This document shows positions 60,185 through 64,000 of a DNA stretch of 64,000 nucleotides, piece by piece. Under the pieces are notes generated by a model. That model made no database searches, was not told where the DNA came from, and saw only the letters and a program-made list of their open reading frames with translations. Numbering within the stretch: the first letter of the stretch is position 1; each line of letters starts with the position of its first letter. The position numbers and the translations under genes were made by a program. Source of the stretch: Mactra quadrangularis (Eukaryota; Mollusca; Bivalvia; Venerida; Mactridae); NCBI GenBank assembly GCA_025267735.1, contig CM046304.1, positions 24,121,381-24,185,380 of the forward strand, written 5' to 3'.

Positions 60185-60793
60185 AATTAAAAAAGAGCTC
60201 ATTTATATGGTAAGAATAAAGCCACAATAGTTTAGCCTGTGTAGTTTTTACTGGTTTATGATTGGCTCAATATTAGTTGGAACAAAAGCCACCCAGATAT
60301 TTAGAAGCTAGAACAAATCGGCTTAATAAGTAAGGGAGCAAGGGTAAAAGTTGATTGATTGGGGACGGTTTACGACAGCTGTGACTATTCTCTAATAATG
60401 TGAGAAAAGTCGGCTATTTCAGAACTACGTACGACTGTAAAATCAAGATGTAAAGCTTTGCTTTAAGTCGAGTCTGACGTTTGACGATCCACAGCTTTCT
60501 TCGAAATTTGAAGAAGTACATGTAAGCTCGAAGTAATAAATGTATACCAGTCTGATTTGATTTCATTTACCCTTATCAAATACGATGCAATTACAAGATG
60601 TGTGCATACTACTCTTACGATGCTGTCAATACAAGTGAGCTTTGAAAACGTCCAATAGCAAATATAACGAAGGGAAGTAATGCATCACAATCCTAAACAA
60701 GATCATATTATTCTTGTGGTCTCCCTTTGTTATATGTCAAAAGAAGTTGTTATTGTAGAAACAAAATCGACGACAGTTCATCAAATTTTGTCA

Positions 60794-61026
60794 AGTTCTG
60801 TTATATTAACCTGTCACAACTTGAATAATTACACAGTCACTGAATGTGTTATTATTTATCTTCTTATTAACCACTGAGCCACCGATTCATATTAATTATT
60901 GATAATCTAACTATATATGTGGCGATTTTGAATATCAGGGAAATAACAAGTTCGAAAGGAGTTAAAAATAACATATACAATAACCGTGTTATTATCTAAG
61001 TTGTGACAGGTTAATATAACAGAACT
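60794..61026. mobile_element. 233-bp element with perfect 29-bp inverted ends
   Basis: AGTTCTGTTATATTAACCTG... at 60794-60822 is repeated inverted without mismatch at 60998-61026, and weaker similarity continues about 18 bp inward. Target duplication unclear. The frame at 60680-60877 overlaps it and is not a gene. Confidence 0.75.
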
Positions 61027-61856
61027 ATTCAATGTGTAGCAAATCTGTTAAATTATACATTATCAGATGTATGTAAAAGGAACATTATTACTTTGAATGC
61101 GACTGTACTACGACGATTATAGTGCGTACAAAAAAACAAAACGTGTTTTGGTAAACATTAAAAATGAGACAGTTCATTTCAGGGGTAGGCAGTAATGAAA
61201 ATAAAATTTGTGTAATTTATTTTAACAAAATTAACATGGTTGATAAACCACCACCACTTGGTAAATCATGCTTGCTATGGTAGAACGCTTTCCATTACAC
61301 CAACAACTATGACACAAGTAAAACATATCACAATTGTTTATTTTAAAGTCATCTTGGGCATCCCTCTTCGTGGGTTAGTTCATTGTATTGTTATTATAAA
61401 CAGTGTTTTGTTTTTTTGTGCGCACTATAGTTGACCATTGTACAAAATGCACCCGGTCCTATGGACCTAACTTGAGGTCAATACGTCAAATCATATACAC
61501 CATAAACAAATACATATATACGTAATCTAGTGTATTAATAAACAAGTTAAACTTGCTCTCGATTTACTAAGCCGACCGTTGCGTACGATTGTAAACGAAT
61601 ATCCATCAAGGGCAAAGTCAACATTGTTTGTTAATTCTTGTACAGCTAGAAGTTAAATACGGCTTTTTTTATTTAAAATGAATTAATAACTTGTTCTATC
61701 AACTACCAAACAGTGCATCTTTAAAAACAATCAGACATTGTCGATATGAACAAACTCAGGGTATTGATCAGTTATTGTACTAAGGTATTGCAGTGTTGCA
61801 TCCATGGGTGTTTGGTTTAAAATAATGTCCTGTATTGTTAACTTTTATTCAACGGT
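61027..61856. other. intergenic, nothing recognised
   Basis: No supported gene. Confidence 0.4.
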
Positions 61857-62001
61857 CAGTTGTGCATACATTAACCCCGCTGGTTTAAATACTAGTTATT
61901 AGTTAAATAATTTTCGTGAATTAATTTAATATTTATATTTCCCATTAGTGTGTAAATAGTGAGTATTCTAATCAGCGAGGTTAATGTATGCACCACTACT
62001 G
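61857..62001. mobile_element. 145-bp inverted-repeat element
   Basis: CAGTTGTGCATACATTAACC and, inverted, CAGTAGTGGTGCATACATTA. A single related end lies at about 35105-35148 in intron 1 ('gtcagtggcgcatacattaacccc'). Confidence 0.65.
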
Positions 62002-62076
62002 AACAGATGAATGAAATTTAACAATACTACACTAAAATAATCCCAGGTGTTTAACCCATATTTGCATGGGTCTTCG

Positions 62077-62151
62077 CATTCTCGTACCCCGAGGTTATCA
62101 AGATTCTCGAGCTAGTAACGAGAATCTTACTACGCTCCGGGAACGAGAATG
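62077..62151. mobile_element. palindromic hairpin element, relative of 31382
   Basis: CATTCTCGTACCCCGAGG pairs with CCGGGAACGAGAATG at the other end, with ACGAGAATCTT and AAGATTCTCGAGC inside. The flanks share GGTCTTC, giving a 7-8 bp target duplication. Confidence 0.7.
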
Positions 62152-62159
62152 CGGTCTTC

Positions 62160-63045
62160 ATGGAACATCCTAATTTGACTTACGTTAGCTAAAATTAGCC
62201 AAAACCATGATACATTACATCATGTTAAAATGTTACCAAACATTTGTTTCCCTTTTAGGTAATACATGTAAGTTGAAGTATTGTATAGGCACTCCATTAT
62301 TTTCAGTTTGAAATCGAACCAAATTCGATTACATGTACACTCCTCTTTAGCACGTCGAAAAAAATTACTAACTTATTAGTTATGGCCTCATGTAAATTTG
62401 GTACAATCTGAAAAATATTGACTATAATAGATTTAATAAAATGCATAATTTGTGTTATAGCGCGCGCGCTTTATATTATACACAAAAGGGAAGTAACTCT
62501 GTATGGCTTGTTAAATCAATCTTTCGTTCCATACATAGTTCGTCCCACGAAGGCTAGCGATTGGATAAACAGTAACGTATTGATCAATGCACAAAGTACA
62601 ATAATACTGGTTGTCGTAGTATTTGAACGACGATCACAAGTGTGTGAAACACTATGTCGTGATACAAGCTATGATGTATTTGGATTTTAGTTTCCTTGAA
62701 TACACAACGTTGGTGAAAAAAATGTTTTGTGTGTAAAATATTTGGACTTAAAAAGTATTTAAAATAAAATTTTAAACAATAAAGGATTAAATTACTATGA
62801 CAATTTTTATTTTTGTTTGAAATTTAATATTATAAGGTGTACAAAATATAAATTCTAAAATATGTGATATTTTATAACGATAACAACGAATTTCGCTTGG
62901 AGTCTATTATTAACTCGAATGGTGAATTTACGTGTGATGAAATTATGAACAAGTAATACTTGATCTAATAAGATCTTTGGTTGAGATTTCATCATTGAAA
63001 TAATTTTTGTCGCAAATTAAATTAAACTCAGTTTAAATTTAACAG
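62160..63045. other. intergenic, nothing recognised
   Basis: AT-rich. The frame at 62418-62690 has no recognisable features. Confidence 0.4.
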
Positions 63046-63072
63046 ATGGTTGGAAAAGCAAGGGTTAACATC

Positions 63073-63178
63073 ATGAAAGTGCTGTGTCCAAGAAAGTTAT
63101 TAATATTTGTTATAAATGCTGTAATCATAGGTTGTTTATGTAGACAGAGACATTCTGATAGCTGGGATCATATAACAT
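63073..63178 (+). CDS. possible first exon of a secreted protein
   Basis: ATG followed by a signal-peptide-like MKVLCPRKLLIFVINAVIIG, then CLCRQRHSDSWDHIT. It ends at a strong donor, T|GTGAGTATAAG, at 63179 (phase 1, the same phase as exon 1 of the protease gene). An upstream in-frame ATG at 63046 would add nine residues. The rest of the gene would lie beyond about 63,200; I see no second exon before the window ends. There is no homology to name it. Confidence 0.4.
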
Positions 63179-63584
63179 GTGAGTATAAGCTAAATTCTTT
63201 CACTACGATAATTTAACACCTGAATATATACAAAATCTAAAATTGTTTCACTCGTTTATCATGGTCCATTATGGATTATTACATATAATTTCTTGGTCAA
63301 TTCTAAGCCCAAAAGAACGCTAGACATTTACATACTTAACTGTTACAAACAAACATAAAGACGTAAAATATGAAACATCTTGTTTCGTTTTTACGTATTA
63401 AGTATGTTGTATTTATTCATCAGGGATAATTATGAGGGATCTAATATTTATAAAAAATGCAAGAAATTGAATATCTTATAATTTATTATGCATTTTGTAT
63501 CACAAATTTGTTAGTATGACTGTTGTTTTACAAGCTGTATCAATACATCCACGACTGCGTTACACCTGTACAAATTCAGACTCA

Positions 63585-63652
63585 TATTCGGAACAACCTC
63601 AGCGATCATCTACGAAAATATACGTAGAAGATCGCCGAGGTGGTTCCGAATG
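63585..63652. mobile_element. 68-bp hairpin element with 9-bp target duplication
   Basis: Arms of about 30 bp (ATTCGGAACAACCTCAGCGA left; inverted ATTCGGAACCACCTCGGCGA right) around a short A/T loop; 27 of 31 positions pair. TCAGACTCA is repeated exactly at 63576-63584 and 63653-63661. Confidence 0.75.
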
Positions 63653-64000
63653 TCAGACTCACACAAGACAAACAAATATAATGGCTGTATAATTATTTAA
63701 CTACGCAGACAAATATTATAGCTGTATATTTTAACATTTTGGCTCAGACCTTCATCAACGACGATGATGTGACACCTGTATATAAACAAAATAAAAACTG
63801 CTTAAATTTTATGTCGCATTACGTTTAGTGGTTGTAGGTTTTAATTTTTATACTTCGTTGGTTTATCTTATATCAACTACGATGAGGAAACACCTGTTTA
63901 CATACAAACTATAAAAATGTCCTCTTAGAGTTTATATTACATACTGTGCAAAAAAACAATTTGAAAACATATCAGGAACAGCGACAGTAAAACAACACAG

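Overview
The window reads as nuclear DNA of an invertebrate animal, most likely a bivalve mollusc. It is AT-rich and has very low gene density. Its coding segments are broken by GT-AG introns. It is crowded with tRNA-derived SINEs, MITEs and foldback elements, plus fossils of a LINE and a BEL/Pao retrotransposon. There are no operons, ribosome binding sites or CRISPR arrays. The bivalve assignment is inference from the repeat style, an IAP of the type expanded in bivalves, and an ADAMTS-like secreted metalloproteinase; no ribosomal or mitochondrial marker is present to settle it.

Layout. 1-3,300: retroelement debris (BEL/Pao protease fragment on +, 5'-truncated LINE reverse transcriptase on -, SINE tails). 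3,850-4,091: a possible 3' exon of a C2H2 zinc-finger gene on -. 7,340-9,030: a degenerate tandem array of about 160-bp units, interrupted by a 525-bp MITE. 10,600-14,700: SINEs, hairpins and a cluster of heat-shock-element-like sites. 15,350-17,390: ten copies of a 12-14 bp dyad motif, lying close to a 184-bp lattice, around a decayed mobile-element reading frame. 23,268-24,241 (-): the 3' exon of an inhibitor-of-apoptosis protein (one BIR, acidic linker, C-terminal RING). 24,300-34,500: intergenic, with MITEs, hairpins and a G-rich element.

34,600-58,085 (+): the main gene. I reconstruct 19 exons with fully consistent phases from a TATA/Inr promoter to a stop at 57,650 and a poly(A) signal at 58,080. 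The predicted product is 865 residues: signal peptide, propeptide ending in a furin-type RQKR site, M12B (reprolysin/ADAMTS-like) zinc protease domain with HELGHNLGSNHD and a Met-turn, ADAMTS-like cysteine-rich segment, Thr/Pro/Gln mucin-like linker, and three copies of a six-cysteine module with the invariant spacing C-x9-C-x18-C-x8-CC-x2-C. No thrombospondin repeats are seen. Introns hold SINEs, mariner-like MITEs, a 609-bp foldback element and at least five copies of one dispersed repeat. 58,371-64,000: further inverted-repeat elements, then a possible first exon of another secreted protein at 63,073-63,178.

The genes do not look functionally linked. The protease should be secreted and act outside the cell; the IAP fragment should act in the cytosol as an apoptosis/ubiquitin regulator. 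Exon boundaries are read by eye from splice signals and frame continuity, without transcript evidence.
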